The notes under the pieces are model-generated. The model searched no databases. It was not told the DNA's origin and saw nothing but the letters and a program-made list of their open reading frames with translations. Below are positions 17,984 through 27,205 of a stretch of DNA of 64,000 nucleotides, piece after piece. Position 1 is the stretch's first letter, and each line of letters begins with the position of its first letter. The DNA comes from Tessaracoccus aquimaris (GTDB lineage Bacteria; Actinomycetota; Actinomycetes; Propionibacteriales; Propionibacteriaceae): the NCBI RefSeq assembly GCF_001997345.1, contig NZ_CP019606.1, positions 1,550,001-1,614,000 on the forward strand. The letters run 5' to 3'. Both the position numbers and the translations under genes were made by a program.

Positions 17984-18660
17984 TTTCTTTTCGGGATGTT
18001 GGGAGTGGGAAGTGGTGTGGGGACGTGCGTGGTGCACACGCCGTCGCCGTGGGCGATGGTCGCGAGCCGCTGCACGTGGCTGCCGAGCAGCCGGGCGAAC
18101 AGTTGGGTCTCGACCTCGCAGAGCACGGGGAAGGCGGCCGCGACGTGCGCGACCGGGCAGTGGTGCTGCAGCAACTGGTTGCCGGAGTGCACCGGGCGAA
18201 CCGAGGGGGCATACCCGTCGACCTCGAGCGCCTGGACGAGCGCCTCGATGGTGCTCTGCTCCGGGTTGGCCTCGCGGGAGCGCAGGAAGCGTTCCTCGAT
18301 GCAGGCGAACTGTTCGACGGAGAGTTCACGCACGGCGTTCGGGCCGACCTCCCCGGACAGCCGACGCAGCGCGGCGATGGCCAGCGCGTCGTAGGCCTGC
18401 CGGAACTCGGCGCGGCCCGCGTCGGTGAGCACGAAGACCTTCGACGGCCTGCCGCGGCCTCGGGCACCGTAGACGCGTTCCTCGCGCGAGGTGAGGATGC
18501 CCTCGTCCAGCAGCCCCGTGAGGTGGCGGCGGATCGCGGCGGGCGTCAGGTCAAGGCGTTCGGCGAGTTGCCGGGCGGTCTGGGGACCGTCGTGCAGGAT
18601 GAGGTCGACGACTCGTTGCCGGGTCGGGACCTCGGCCTCAAGCTCAGTTGGAGCGGTCAT
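17980..18660 (-). CDS. sufR: SufR, Fe-S-sensing repressor of the suf operon
   Basis: A 226-residue ArsR/DeoR-like winged-helix regulator. The DNA-binding domain occupies residues 10-80 ([20 protein letters not shown]). The C-terminal half has three cysteines, Cys168 (HHCPVAH), Cys181 (VLCEVE) and Cys209 (GVCTTH), spaced like cluster-binding SufR proteins. Family members repress the operon in holo form and release it when clusters run short. It is the first gene of the operon, and its stop overlaps the sufB start. Confidence 0.92.
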   Translation of the reverse strand: MTAPTELEAEVPTRQRVVDLILHDGPQTARQLAERLDLTPAAIRRHLTGLLDEGILTSREERVYGARGRGRPSKVFVLTDAGRAEFRQAYDALAIAALRRLSGEVGPNAVRELSVEQFACIEERFLRSREANPEQSTIEALVQALEVDGYAPSVRPVHSGNQLLQHHCPVAHVAAAFPVLCEVETQLFARLLGSHVQRLATIAHGDGVCTTHVPTPLPTPNIPKRK

Positions 18661-18749
18661 CCAGGTTCACCTCCCACCGCGCGGCCAAGGAATCCCCAAG
18701 GCCCCAATTAGCTTACGCCAGTCTTGCCAATTCTCCTTCAGGATTCAAG

Positions 18750-18768
18750 CAAGGTTTGCCTAACCCCG
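18750..18768. promoter_or_regulatory. Candidate IdeR/DtxR iron box between suf operon and ABC transporter
   Basis: AGGTTTGCCTAACC (18752-18765) matches 13 of 14 core positions of the IdeR/DtxR consensus AGGTTAGSCTAACC; the outer bases match poorly. It lies 89 bases upstream of sufR and 44 bases upstream of the divergent exporter ATPase gene, so it could link either to iron status. Confidence 0.5.
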
Positions 18769-18812
18769 GGCGCGGGTGGGGAGCCCTCAGCGAACGCGGC
18801 TAGGCTGACCGG

Positions 18813-19513
18813 GTGCCTGCCCTCCAATCCAACGATCTCGTCGTCACGTTCGGCAGCCTCCGCGCCCTCGACGGGCTGACGTTGACCGCGGAGTCCGGCC
18901 AGGTCACGGCGCTGCTCGGGCCCAACGGGGCGGGCAAGACCACCTTCATCCGCTGCTGCACCGGGCTCGCCCGGCCCGCCTCCGGCACGCTGACGATCCT
19001 GGGCGACGAGCCGGGCAGCGCGGCGGTGCTGCCGAAGATCGGGCTGATGCCCCAGTCGACCGGCGCCTGGTCCGGTGTGCGCGCGGGCGAACTGCTCCGT
19101 TATCTGGCGCGCCTCTACGCCGAACCACAGCCCGTCGACGACCTCATCGCTCTGCTCGGCATCGGCGCCTTCGAGGCGACGCCCTACCGCAGGCTCTCGG
19201 GGGCCAGCAGCAGGCCGTGAACCTGGCCGGCGCCCTCGTCGGTCGTCCGGCGCTCGTCTTCCTCGACGAGCCGACGGCCGGGCTCGACCCGCGCGCAAGG
19301 CGGCTGACGTGGGACGTGGTGCGCAGCCTGCGCGACTCCGGCGTCGCGGTGCTGCTGACCACCCACGACATGGCGGAGGCGGCCTCACTGGCCGACAGGG
19401 TCCACATCATCGACCACGGCGCGGTCCGCGCGAGCGGCACCGCAGAGGAACTCGCCGTCGACGGGTCGTTGGAGGACGCCTACCTCCGCTACACCTCGGG
19501 AGACCCGCGATGA
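18813..19513 (+). pseudogene. ABC-2 exporter ATPase, interrupted by a one-base deletion
   Basis: The ATPase partner of the permease at 19510. Frame 1 (18813-19220) has Walker A LGPNGAGKTT and the Q-loop. Frame 2 (from 19217) has Walker B LVFLDEPTAGLDP and the switch TTHD. The break falls inside the ABC signature: the sequence reads RLSGASSRP-stop, but one extra G in the five-G run at about 19199-19203 restores RLSGGQQQAVNLAGALVGRP. Repaired, it is about 233 residues. GTG start lies six bases after TAGGCT, so it is leaderless. Neighbouring genes look intact, so a sequencing error is more likely than decay. Confidence 0.85.
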
Positions 19514-20268
19514 GCCTCGACTTCACGCCCCGCCCCGCCGCCGCGCCGCCGCTGACCAGGATCTGGGCGCAGGCCAGGATGGAGGCGACCCTGATCCTGC
19601 GCAACGGCGAGCAGGCGCTTCTCGCGGTGGTGATCCCCGTCGCCGTCCTCGTGGGCGCCGCGTTCTTCGGCGACCGGCTCGGCCTCGGGCTGCAGCAGAG
19701 CGCGCCGTCGGTGCTCGCGCTCGCGATGTGGAGCTCCGGCCTGACGACGCTGGCGATCGCGACGGGCTTCGAGCGCCGCTACAACGTCCTGGAACGGCTC
19801 GCCGCGACCCCGCTGGGTCGGCCAGGCATCCTCGCGGGCAAAGGGCTCGGCATCGCGCTGATCACGGCATGCCAGGTGGCCCTGCTCGCGGTCATCGCGC
19901 TTGCGCTTGGCTGGCGCCCCGTCTTCTCCCCCGCCGCTCTTCTGGTGGCGCTGCTCGTCTCGGTGCTGTCGATGGGCGCCTTCGCCGGCCTGGCGCTGGC
20001 GATCTCCGGGTCGCTGCGCCCGGAGGCGACCCTCGCGGTCGCCAACCTGGCCTACCTCGTCGGCATGCCGCTGGGGATCCTGCTGCCCGCCGACCGGTTC
20101 CCCGACTGGGCCGCGCGGATCGTGCAGGGGCTCCCCACCGGCGCCCTCGGTGAGGCGCTCCGGGCCGCCTCCCAGGGCCAGGCCTTAGGCTGGCCGGTAC
20201 TGGTGTCCGCGCTCTGGCTGATCGGCGCCCTCGCGCTCGCGTGGAAGGTGTTCAAGTGGACCTCATGA
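19510..20268 (+). CDS. ABC-2 type exporter permease
   Basis: A 252-residue inner-membrane protein with about six helices, typical of ABC-2 permeases (LAIATGFERRYNVLERLAATPLGRPGILAGK region; positions 78-108). The substrate is unknown. Its ATG overlaps the ATPase stop (ATGA) and its stop overlaps the ctaA start, so the three genes form one coupled operon. An ABC exporter next to CtaA recurs in actinobacteria, which suggests a link with heme or cytochrome biogenesis (inference). Confidence 0.85.
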   Translation: MSLDFTPRPAAAPPLTRIWAQARMEATLILRNGEQALLAVVIPVAVLVGAAFFGDRLGLGLQQSAPSVLALAMWSSGLTTLAIATGFERRYNVLERLAATPLGRPGILAGKGLGIALITACQVALLAVIALALGWRPVFSPAALLVALLVSVLSMGAFAGLALAISGSLRPEATLAVANLAYLVGMPLGILLPADRFPDWAARIVQGLPTGALGEALRAASQGQALGWPVLVSALWLIGALALAWKVFKWTS

Positions 20269-21197
20269 CCAAGCTCCTGGCGGGCCTGCGGAAACTGGTC
20301 GACGGCGAACGCGCGCTGCGCGCCTGGCTGATCGGCTCGCTGATCTGCAACATGGGCATCATCGTGACCGGCGCCGTGGTGCGACTCACCGGATCAGGGC
20401 TCGGCTGCTCCACCTGGCCCAAGTGCACCGAGGAGAGCTACGTGCCGCACGGCGCCTCCGGCATCCACGGCATCATCGAGTTCGGCAACCGCACCCTCAC
20501 CTTCGTGCTGATCATCGCGGCGCTCGGCGCCTTCATCGCCGCCTGGCGCAACCGCGGCCTCCGCACCAAGCTGTGGTGGCTGACGCTCGGGATCGGCATC
20601 GGCATCCCCTTCCAGGGCGTCATCGGCGGCATCACTGTGCTCACGCACCTGAACCCCTTCGTGGTGGCGCTGCACCTGCTCCTCTCGGTCGCGCTGATCG
20701 TGCTGTGCGTGTGGTCCGTGCTGATCGGCTACCGCTCCGCGCCCGAGGCCGTCTCCCCGCCGCAGCGCTGGCTGGTGATCGCCACCTTCGCCGCGACGAT
20801 GCTGGCCACCTGGGTCGGCACCATCGTGACCGGCTCCGGGCCCAACGCCGGCGACGAGAAGGCGGTGCGCACCGGCTTCGACATCGAGACAGTCGCGAAA
20901 CTGCACGGCATCTCCGCCTGGATCACCGTCGCCCTGGTGGTCGTCACGCTCCTCGCGGTGCGCGGCAACCGCCGCCTGACGCGGATCGCTGGCGTGCTGC
21001 TCGGCACCATCGTCCTGCAGGGCGCGATCGGCTACCTGCAGTACTTCCTCGGCCTTCCCCCTGCCATCGTCGCGCTGCACATGGTGGGGCTCACGCTGCT
21101 GACGGCGGCCGCCGCCTGGCTGCTGTTCGCCTGCACGCCCGCTGGCCGCGTCCGCGATGCCCAGGACGCCCCCGCCGCGACCGTCGGGGCCAACTGA
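20265..21197 (+). CDS. ctaA: CtaA/COX15, heme A synthase
   Basis: A 310-residue eight-helix membrane protein that oxidises the C8 methyl of heme O to give heme A for aa3-type cytochrome oxidase. Four heme-ligand histidine regions are visible: GIHGIIEFGNR, ALHLLLS, KLHGISAW and ALHMVG. A Cys pair occurs in the first extracellular loop (GCSTWPKC). ATG at 20265 overlaps the permease stop by four bases. The heme O synthase gene ctaB lies 12 kb away, past the accessory island. Confidence 0.9.
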   Translation: MTKLLAGLRKLVDGERALRAWLIGSLICNMGIIVTGAVVRLTGSGLGCSTWPKCTEESYVPHGASGIHGIIEFGNRTLTFVLIIAALGAFIAAWRNRGLRTKLWWLTLGIGIGIPFQGVIGGITVLTHLNPFVVALHLLLSVALIVLCVWSVLIGYRSAPEAVSPPQRWLVIATFAATMLATWVGTIVTGSGPNAGDEKAVRTGFDIETVAKLHGISAWITVALVVVTLLAVRGNRRLTRIAGVLLGTIVLQGAIGYLQYFLGLPPAIVALHMVGLTLLTAAAAWLLFACTPAGRVRDAQDAPAATVGAN

Positions 21198-21294
21198 GGC
21201 CTGGCTCCGCACCGTCCTGCACCGGGAGCCGACAACCAATAGGGTGGTGGCTGCCCGCGGCCGACCGGCCGCGTCCCATCCGCCAGGAGCCCGC

Positions 21295-23271
21295 ATGACG
21301 ACCAACCCAGTGCTGACGCGCCAGCTTCCCTTCACGCTGCCCGACTTCGCCTCAGCCACCCCAGCCGACTACCGCGACGCGATGGACGCGTCGATGACGG
21401 CACACCTGGAGGGGCTGGCCCGGCTGCGCGACGACGAGGCCGAGCCGACCGTCGAGAACGTGCTCGGCGCCTGGGAGGATGCGGAGGCCGACCTGCGCCG
21501 CAGCCTGCACGCCTTCTTCGCCGTGCGCGCCTCGAACACCAACGACGAACTCGACGCCATCGACGAGGAGTTCGCGCCCCGCTTCGCCGCACACAACGAT
21601 GCCATCTACCTCGACCGCGGGCTGTACGGGCGGCTCCGCGCCCTCGAGGCCCGCATCGCGGCGGGCGAGGTCGAGGCCGACGAGCAGGACCGCTACGCCC
21701 TCGACGAGACGCTGCGCGAGTTCCGGCGCGCGGGCGTCGAACTCGACGACGCGCAGCAGGACCGGCTCCGCGAACTGAACCGCACGCTCGCCGAGCTGTC
21801 GAGCCGCTTCGAGACGCTGAACCGCGGCGCCAGGAACGCGGGCGGCTTCGAGGTCTCCGCGGAGGAACTGGCGGGCCTCAGCGACGAGGAGGTCCAGGCG
21901 CTTCGCGTCGGGGAAACCTACCGCATCGACCTGGTCAACACCACGCAGCAGCCCCTCGCGGCGAAGCTGACCGACGCCGATGTCCGGGCCCGCCTGCTTG
22001 CCGCCTCAACGGGGCGCGCCCTCGACGGCGAGTTCGACACCCGCGACCTGGTCGTCGCCACCGCACGGGCCCGCGCCGAGCGGGCCGCCCTGCTGGGCTA
22101 CCCGAACCACGCGGCGCTTGTCGCGGAGTCGGGCTGCGCGAAGACCGTCGACGCGATCCTCGAGATGCTGGTCCCGCTCGCGCAGGCCGGGCTGGCGAAG
22201 GCCCGCGAGGAGGGCGCCGAACTGGCCGCGCGTTACGCCGAGCTGACCCCAGGTGCCCAGTTCACTGCAGCCGACTGGAGCTACGTCGAGGCGATCCTGC
22301 GCCGCGAGCGCTACGACTTCGACGAGGCGGAGCTCGGCGAGTTCCTGCAGGTCGACACGGTGCTCGCCGCCGTCTACGCGGCCGCCGAGGAGCTGTACGG
22401 CCTCACGTTCCACCCCCGCGCCGACCTCGTCGGCCACGCGCCGGAGTCGCAATGCTTCGAGGTCCACGACGCCGACGGCGCCGTGATCGGCCTGTTCGTG
22501 ATGGACTTCTGGGCCCGCCCGACCAAGAACGGCGGCGCATGGATGAGCAACCTGGTCGACCAGTCCACCAGGGACGCCACGCTGCCGGTGGTCACCAACA
22601 ACTGCAACTACACGCGCACCACCACGGCGATCACGTGGGACGGCGTCATCACGATGTTCCACGAGTTCGGCCACGCGCTGCACGGCCTGCTCGCGGACAG
22701 CCGCTACGCGTCGCGTTCGGGCACCAACACCCCGCGCGACTTCGTGGAGTTCCCCAGCCAGGTCAACGAGCACTGGGCGTGGACACCCGACCGGGTGCTC
22801 CCGGCCGAGTGGGTCGCCCGGCTGGAGGAGGCGAGCCGGTTCGGTCAGGGCTACGCCACCGCGGAGACCGAGATCTCATCGCTGCTCGACCTGGTGTGGC
22901 ACACCACCGCGCTGGAGGACCTGCCCACCGCCGCCGACGAGGTGGAGGGCTTCGAGCGCGCGGCCCTTGAGCGGTTCGGCCTGGTCGACCCGCTCGTCCC
23001 GCCGCGCTACCGCTCGCAGTACTTCGCGCACATCTGGGGAGGCGGCTACGCGGCCAGCTACTACGGCTACGCCTGGGCGAAGGTGATGGACGCCGACGCC
23101 GTCGGCTGGTTCGACGACCGGGAGGGCCCGGTCCGCGAGTCCGGCGACCACTTCCGGCGCACGCTGCTCGCGCCCGGAGGGTCGGTCGACCCGATGGAGA
23201 CCTACCGCCGCTTCCGCGGGCGCGACCCGCTGCTGCAGCCGCTGCTGGACCGGCTCGGCCTCAGCATCTGA
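21295..23271 (+). CDS. M3-family zinc metallopeptidase (Dcp/oligopeptidase A-like)
   Basis: A 658-residue cytoplasmic oligopeptidase. The zinc motif HEFGHALHG (His456, Glu457, His460) is clear, with NEHWAWTPD and a C-terminal SQYFAHIWGGGYAASYYGY substrate-binding region. The length and GTNTPRDFVEFPSQ block fit the peptidyl-dipeptidase Dcp branch. The ATG at 21295 has a good ribosome site (CAGGAG), and the open frame upstream is not conserved. Its stop overlaps the next ATG by one base (TGATG). Confidence 0.9.
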   Translation: MTTNPVLTRQLPFTLPDFASATPADYRDAMDASMTAHLEGLARLRDDEAEPTVENVLGAWEDAEADLRRSLHAFFAVRASNTNDELDAIDEEFAPRFAAHNDAIYLDRGLYGRLRALEARIAAGEVEADEQDRYALDETLREFRRAGVELDDAQQDRLRELNRTLAELSSRFETLNRGARNAGGFEVSAEELAGLSDEEVQALRVGETYRIDLVNTTQQPLAAKLTDADVRARLLAASTGRALDGEFDTRDLVVATARARAERAALLGYPNHAALVAESGCAKTVDAILEMLVPLAQAGLAKAREEGAELAARYAELTPGAQFTAADWSYVEAILRRERYDFDEAELGEFLQVDTVLAAVYAAAEELYGLTFHPRADLVGHAPESQCFEVHDADGAVIGLFVMDFWARPTKNGGAWMSNLVDQSTRDATLPVVTNNCNYTRTTTAITWDGVITMFHEFGHALHGLLADSRYASRSGTNTPRDFVEFPSQVNEHWAWTPDRVLPAEWVARLEEASRFGQGYATAETEISSLLDLVWHTTALEDLPTAADEVEGFERAALERFGLVDPLVPPRYRSQYFAHIWGGGYAASYYGYAWAKVMDADAVGWFDDREGPVRESGDHFRRTLLAPGGSVDPMETYRRFRGRDPLLQPLLDRLGLSI

Positions 23272-23858
23272 TGGCCGACCTCAAGAACAGGCTGCTGAGA
23301 CACCTGCGCGCCGCACGCGAGGGGCTGCTGTGGAAATGCGAGGGGCTCAGCGAGCGCGACCTGCGGCTCCCCCGCACCCCGACGGGCACCAACCTGCTCG
23401 GCCTCGTGAAGCACTGCGCCTACATCGAGCACGGCTACTTCGTGACGTGCTTCTCGCAGCCCTCTCCGATCGTCATCCCCGACCTCGACTACGACGCCGA
23501 CCCGATCGCCGACCTGTACGCCACCGCCGAGGAGAGCGCCGCCGACCTGCTCGCGCTCTACCGGCGCGTGGCAGAGGTCGTCGACGCTGTGATCGAGGCG
23601 CTGCCGCTCGAGGCGCCCGGCCACGTCGAGTGGTGGGGCGAGCGCGGCGACACCACCTTGGGCGAGGTGCTGGTGCACGTCCTGGGCGACGTCACCAGGC
23701 ACGCGGGCCAGGCCGACATCCTGCGGGAGGGCATCGACGGGCAGGTCGGCCTGCGGCCGTCGAGCAGCAACGTCTGGGAGCCGTCATCCGGCTGGCAGGA
23801 GACGGTCGCGCGTCTCACCCGAATCGCCGAAATGGCTGGTGAGCCGCACTCCCGATAG
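23271..23858 (+). CDS. DinB-family (DUF664) protein
   Basis: A 195-residue four-helix-bundle protein of the DinB/DUF664 superfamily. The three metal-ligand histidines are suggested by LGLVKHCAYIEHGYF (first helix pair) and GDVTRHAGQADILRE near residue 150. Many members are thiol-dependent enzymes in actinobacteria, but the substrate here is unknown. It is translationally coupled to the M3 peptidase gene by a TGATG overlap. Confidence 0.82.
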   Translation: MADLKNRLLRHLRAAREGLLWKCEGLSERDLRLPRTPTGTNLLGLVKHCAYIEHGYFVTCFSQPSPIVIPDLDYDADPIADLYATAEESAADLLALYRRVAEVVDAVIEALPLEAPGHVEWWGERGDTTLGEVLVHVLGDVTRHAGQADILREGIDGQVGLRPSSSNVWEPSSGWQETVARLTRIAEMAGEPHSR

Positions 23859-23943
23859 TCTTTCCTGGCCGGTGGACTCTTCCGTCCCGGCACCACCAAC
23901 GTCGCTCCCACTGGGTTCGGCGCGCCATGCGAAAGGCAACCCC

Positions 23944-24372
23944 ATGTTGCGTACCAAGTTCCTCGCCGCCGGTTTTGCCGCGGCCGTTTCCATCTTCGGT
24001 CTCACCGCCTGTGGCGGCGAGCAGTCCGTTGCCGACGCCTGCAAGGTCGCCCAGGAGACCGTCGCCGCGTCGCAGGCCGACATCGAGGCCTCGATGGGTG
24101 AGGTCGCCACCGGCGACTACAGCAAGCTGAAGGAGGGCATGGACAAGCTGTCCAAGGCGCTCGGCGAGGCCGAGGCCAAGGTCTCGAACAAGGAGGTCAA
24201 GGCTGCCCTGACCGACTTCAAGACCAGCTTCTCCGACTTCGCCAAGCTGTTCGACGGCGTCGAGGACGGCGACGTCACCGCGCTGGCCGACAAGGGCCAG
24301 GAGATCCAGGACGCCAGCACCAAGATCTCGGACTCGGCGAACAAGATCAACGAGCTCTGCCCCGCCGCCTGA
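23944..24372 (+). CDS. Small lipoprotein, possibly coiled-coil
   Basis: A 142-residue protein with a lipoprotein signal peptide: basic start MLRTK, hydrophobic stretch, lipobox LTAC-G with Cys21. The mature part is Ala/Lys/Asp-rich and predicted helical (KLKEGMDKLSKALGEAEAKVSNKEV), with one cysteine near each end (ADAC and ELCP). I know no function. ATG at 23944 follows GCGAAAGG. A perfect hairpin terminator follows the stop. Confidence 0.75.
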   Translation: MLRTKFLAAGFAAAVSIFGLTACGGEQSVADACKVAQETVAASQADIEASMGEVATGDYSKLKEGMDKLSKALGEAEAKVSNKEVKAALTDFKTSFSDFAKLFDGVEDGDVTALADKGQEIQDASTKISDSANKINELCPAA

Positions 24373-24385
24373 CCGGCTGACGACG

Positions 24386-24415
24386 AAGGCCCGACCCCGC
24401 GCGGGGTCGGGCCTT
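24386..24415. terminator. Perfect 30-base palindromic terminator
   Basis: AAGGCCCGACCCCGC is followed immediately by its exact reverse complement. The site lies between the lipoprotein gene and the convergent MFS gene, flanked by short A and T runs, so it can act on both strands. Confidence 0.88.
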
Positions 24416-24432
24416 CTGCCGTCGTGGCGGGC

Positions 24433-25862
24433 TCAGTGCGCCGGCACGCCGCCCTCGATCGGCGAGGGCTTGCGCAGGAAGAAGCCGCAGATCATCGCGC
24501 CGGTCCACACCGCCCCTGCCCCCAGGAAGGCCCAGTGCGACCCGCTGAGCATCGCGGCAGCGTCGGAGGCGACGTGCGGCCGCGCGACGGCGGTCTGCAT
24601 CGCAAACACCGTCACGAACAGCGCGGTGCCCGCTGCGCCCGCGACCTGCTGCACTGCGCCGATGACGGCGGACCCGTGCGAGTACAGGTTCGACGGCAGC
24701 GCCCCGAGCGCGACGGTGAACAGCGGCGTGAAGATGCACGCGAAGCTGAGGCTCATCACGATGTGCGCGACCATCACTGCCCACCAGGGGGTCGCCGGGT
24801 TCAGCGTCGAGAAGAAGAAGAACACGGCAAGCACGACGATGCTTGCGGGCACCACCAGCACCCGCGGGCCGGCCTTGTCGAAGATCCTGCCGACCACCGG
24901 GGACAGCAGCCCCATCGCGATGCCGCCCGGCAGCATCATCAGCCCGATGTGCAGCGGTTCGAGACCGTAGGCCTTCTGCAGCAGCAGCGGGAGCATGATG
25001 ATCGCGCCGAACATGGCCATCATCGCGACGGCGAGCATGGTGAGCGCGACCGTGAAGGACCCGTGCGTGAAGGTGCGCAGGTCGAGGAAGGCACGGTCGC
25101 GTCCCTGCAGGACCAGTTGGCGGCCGAGGAAGGCCACGAGGCCACCGATGCCGATCCCGATGGCGAGCATCGGCACCCAGAACGCGACGCTCTCGTCGCC
25201 GATCAGGCTCAGCCCGTAGATCAGCGGCGCGAACGCGATCACGCTGAGTGGGATCGAGACCAGGTCGAGCGGGGTCGGCTTCTGTTCCCCGACGTTGCCG
25301 AGCCTGGTCCAGCCGAGGGCGAGCATGCCGAGCGCGATCGGCAGCACGAAGGCGAAGATCAGCCGCCAGGAGCCGAAGTGCAGGATGATCCCGGAGAGGG
25401 TGGGGCCGACCGCGGGCGCGACCGCGATCACCATGGAGATGTTGCCCATCACGCCGCCGCGGCGGTCGGCGGGGATGACCCGCATGATGGTGGTCATCAG
25501 CAGCGGCATCATGATGGCGGTGCCGCTGGCCTGCACGACGCGGCCGAACAGCAGGAAGCCGAACTCGGGGCGACGGCGCACAGCAGGGTCCCGACGCTGA
25601 AGGTGCTCATCGCGATGATGAACACCTGCCTGGTCGGGAGCCTGTCGAGCAGCCACCCGGTGATCGGGATCACGACCGCCATCGTCAGCATGAAGGCGGT
25701 GGTCAGCCACTGCGCGGTGCGCTCTGTGACGTGCAGGTTGCCCATGATGCTGGTGAGCGCCACGTTCATGGTCGTCTCGTTGAGGATCACGACGAAGGCC
25801 GCGACGAGCAGGATCGGCACGACGCCGCGTCCGCTGGTGGTAGGAGTTGAGGTGTCGGACAT
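24433..25862 (-). pseudogene. DHA2-type MFS multidrug transporter, one-base deletion
   Basis: A drug:H+ antiporter of about 475 residues with some 14 helices. The N-terminal part (MSDTSTPTTSGRG through LLDRLPTRQVFI, GTLLCAVAP) is in one frame and the rest (EFGFLLFGRVVQASGTAIMMPLL onward) in another. The break is at GCCCCGAGTTC on the minus strand (about 25566-25571): one extra G restores CAVAPEFGFLLFGR. Motif C-like GxxxGPTLSG is present. ATG at 25862 has GAGAGGA upstream. Apart from the single base the protein looks functional. Confidence 0.85.
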
Positions 25863-25906
25863 GTGAGTCCTCTCAGGCTGCCCGGCGGCGCCGGGGCAAC
25901 GTCCCG

Positions 25907-27205
25907 CTACCGGTAGAGCAGCGGGTCGGGACGGAGGTCCGCCTCGTCGGCGAGCCTCAGCCCCGCGGCGATCCGCCCCTGCTCGCGGAGTTCCACGAGG
26001 CGGGCGACGACGCGAGCACGTAGCGTACCCGGCGCGATGGTGTTCAGATAAATCTTGGTGGCTCCCTCGAACCCCGCGAGCGTGGAGACGCGCCACTTCA
26101 GCATGATGCGCCACGGCATTGCCACCGTCGTGCCCGGCGGTCGGTAGTGCCACTCCTCGTTGCTCGCCACGTCCGCCCCGGTGGCCGCGTGCATGGCGTG
26201 CAGCAGGTCGGACATGCCGCGCACCTCCTCCGGCGACTGCAGCCACGGCACCCCCTCGGGGCTGCGCGAGTACACCTCGATCGTCGGGTAGCGGTGCCCG
26301 AATCCGGCGAACGCGACCGCATGCTCGTTGTGGGCGATTACCAGGGCATTGCGCTGGGCGACGGCGACGGCATCGTCGTTGAACACGTTCGGGTTGGCGG
26401 TGGCCCGCTGGATCGCCGCCTCCTGCTGCGCCCCGACGTCGTCGACGGCGACGATCTGCTTGTGCAGGTGGTCGAAGGAGGCCCCTGCGGGCTTGAGCCA
26501 GTTCTGGAACACCACCACGTAGCGCGCGGCGGGGATCAGGTCGTACTTGGAGCGGGCCGCATCCGCGCTGAAGGCGATGAACTGGGCGTGCTCCTCCGGC
26601 GTAAGGGTCCCGGACGACGCGAGGCCGGTGCTGTCGGTGGCGCCGTCGACGTAGTGCCTGCGGGCGATCACGACGTCGTGGCCTCCGCCGAAGAAGCCGG
26701 AGGCCCGCGCCAGGATGTCATCCTCGCCCAGCGCGGCGACGTCGACGCCGGAGGCCCGCAACTTGCCCGACTCGACCGCCAGGACGTGCGCCCTTCCCGC
26801 AACGGAGGCGAGGTAGGCGTCGCGCCTGCGCCGCACGGGGGCGGGCAGCACGTAGCCGTAGTTGAGGTGCCAGTAGTCGTAGCCGAGGATCTCGAACAGG
26901 TTGGGGACGCGGCGGAAGTCGGCGACCGTGTCGAATAGCGCGTCGGCGGGCAGCGCGTCGAGGAGTCGCCATGCGTCGCCGTCGCGGACAAGTCGCTGCT
27001 TCTCGGGCGGGGTGTCGAGGTAGCGCGCCTGGCAGAACGCGCAGGTGTGCGTGAAGTCGCGCGCGGCGAGCGGGTGCGGGTCGGGATGCGTGACGCCGAG
27101 CGGCCGGTCTCCCCTGCCGGGCGCCGTCCAGACCTCTGTCCCGGTGAACGGGTTGCGTTGCTTGACGGTGCCGTCGGGCAGATTCACCAGGAAGTCTTCA
27201 GCCAT
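25907..27205 (-). CDS. DUF4921 / galactose-1-phosphate uridylyltransferase-like protein
   Basis: A 432-residue HIT-superfamily protein. FDHLHKQ resembles the HPHxQ nucleotidyl-transfer site of GalT, but the first His-Pro pair is changed, so true GalT activity is doubtful. A CAFC motif with Cys pair near residue 55 (THTCAFCQARYL) could bind zinc. ATG at 27205 follows TATGGT (27212-27217, minus strand) by six bases, indicating a leaderless mRNA and rejecting the longer frame. Its substrate is unknown. Confidence 0.75.
   Translation of the reverse strand: MAEDFLVNLPDGTVKQRNPFTGTEVWTAPGRGDRPLGVTHPDPHPLAARDFTHTCAFCQARYLDTPPEKQRLVRDGDAWRLLDALPADALFDTVADFRRVPNLFEILGYDYWHLNYGYVLPAPVRRRRDAYLASVAGRAHVLAVESGKLRASGVDVAALGEDDILARASGFFGGGHDVVIARRHYVDGATDSTGLASSGTLTPEEHAQFIAFSADAARSKYDLIPAARYVVVFQNWLKPAGASFDHLHKQIVAVDDVGAQQEAAIQRATANPNVFNDDAVAVAQRNALVIAHNEHAVAFAGFGHRYPTIEVYSRSPEGVPWLQSPEEVRGMSDLLHAMHAATGADVASNEEWHYRPPGTTVAMPWRIMLKWRVSTLAGFEGATKIYLNTIAPGTLRARVVARLVELREQGRIAAGLRLADEADLRPDPLLYR

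Noticed and set aside
15305..18394. 1029-codon plus-strand open frame opposite sufD, sufB and sufR
   Set aside because: It is antisense to three clearly recognised suf genes; the reading has shadow composition and no domain.
24386..24415. Perfect 30-base palindrome considered as an operator or mobile-element end
   Set aside because: Its position between two convergent 3' ends and the near-zero loop fit a bidirectional terminator.
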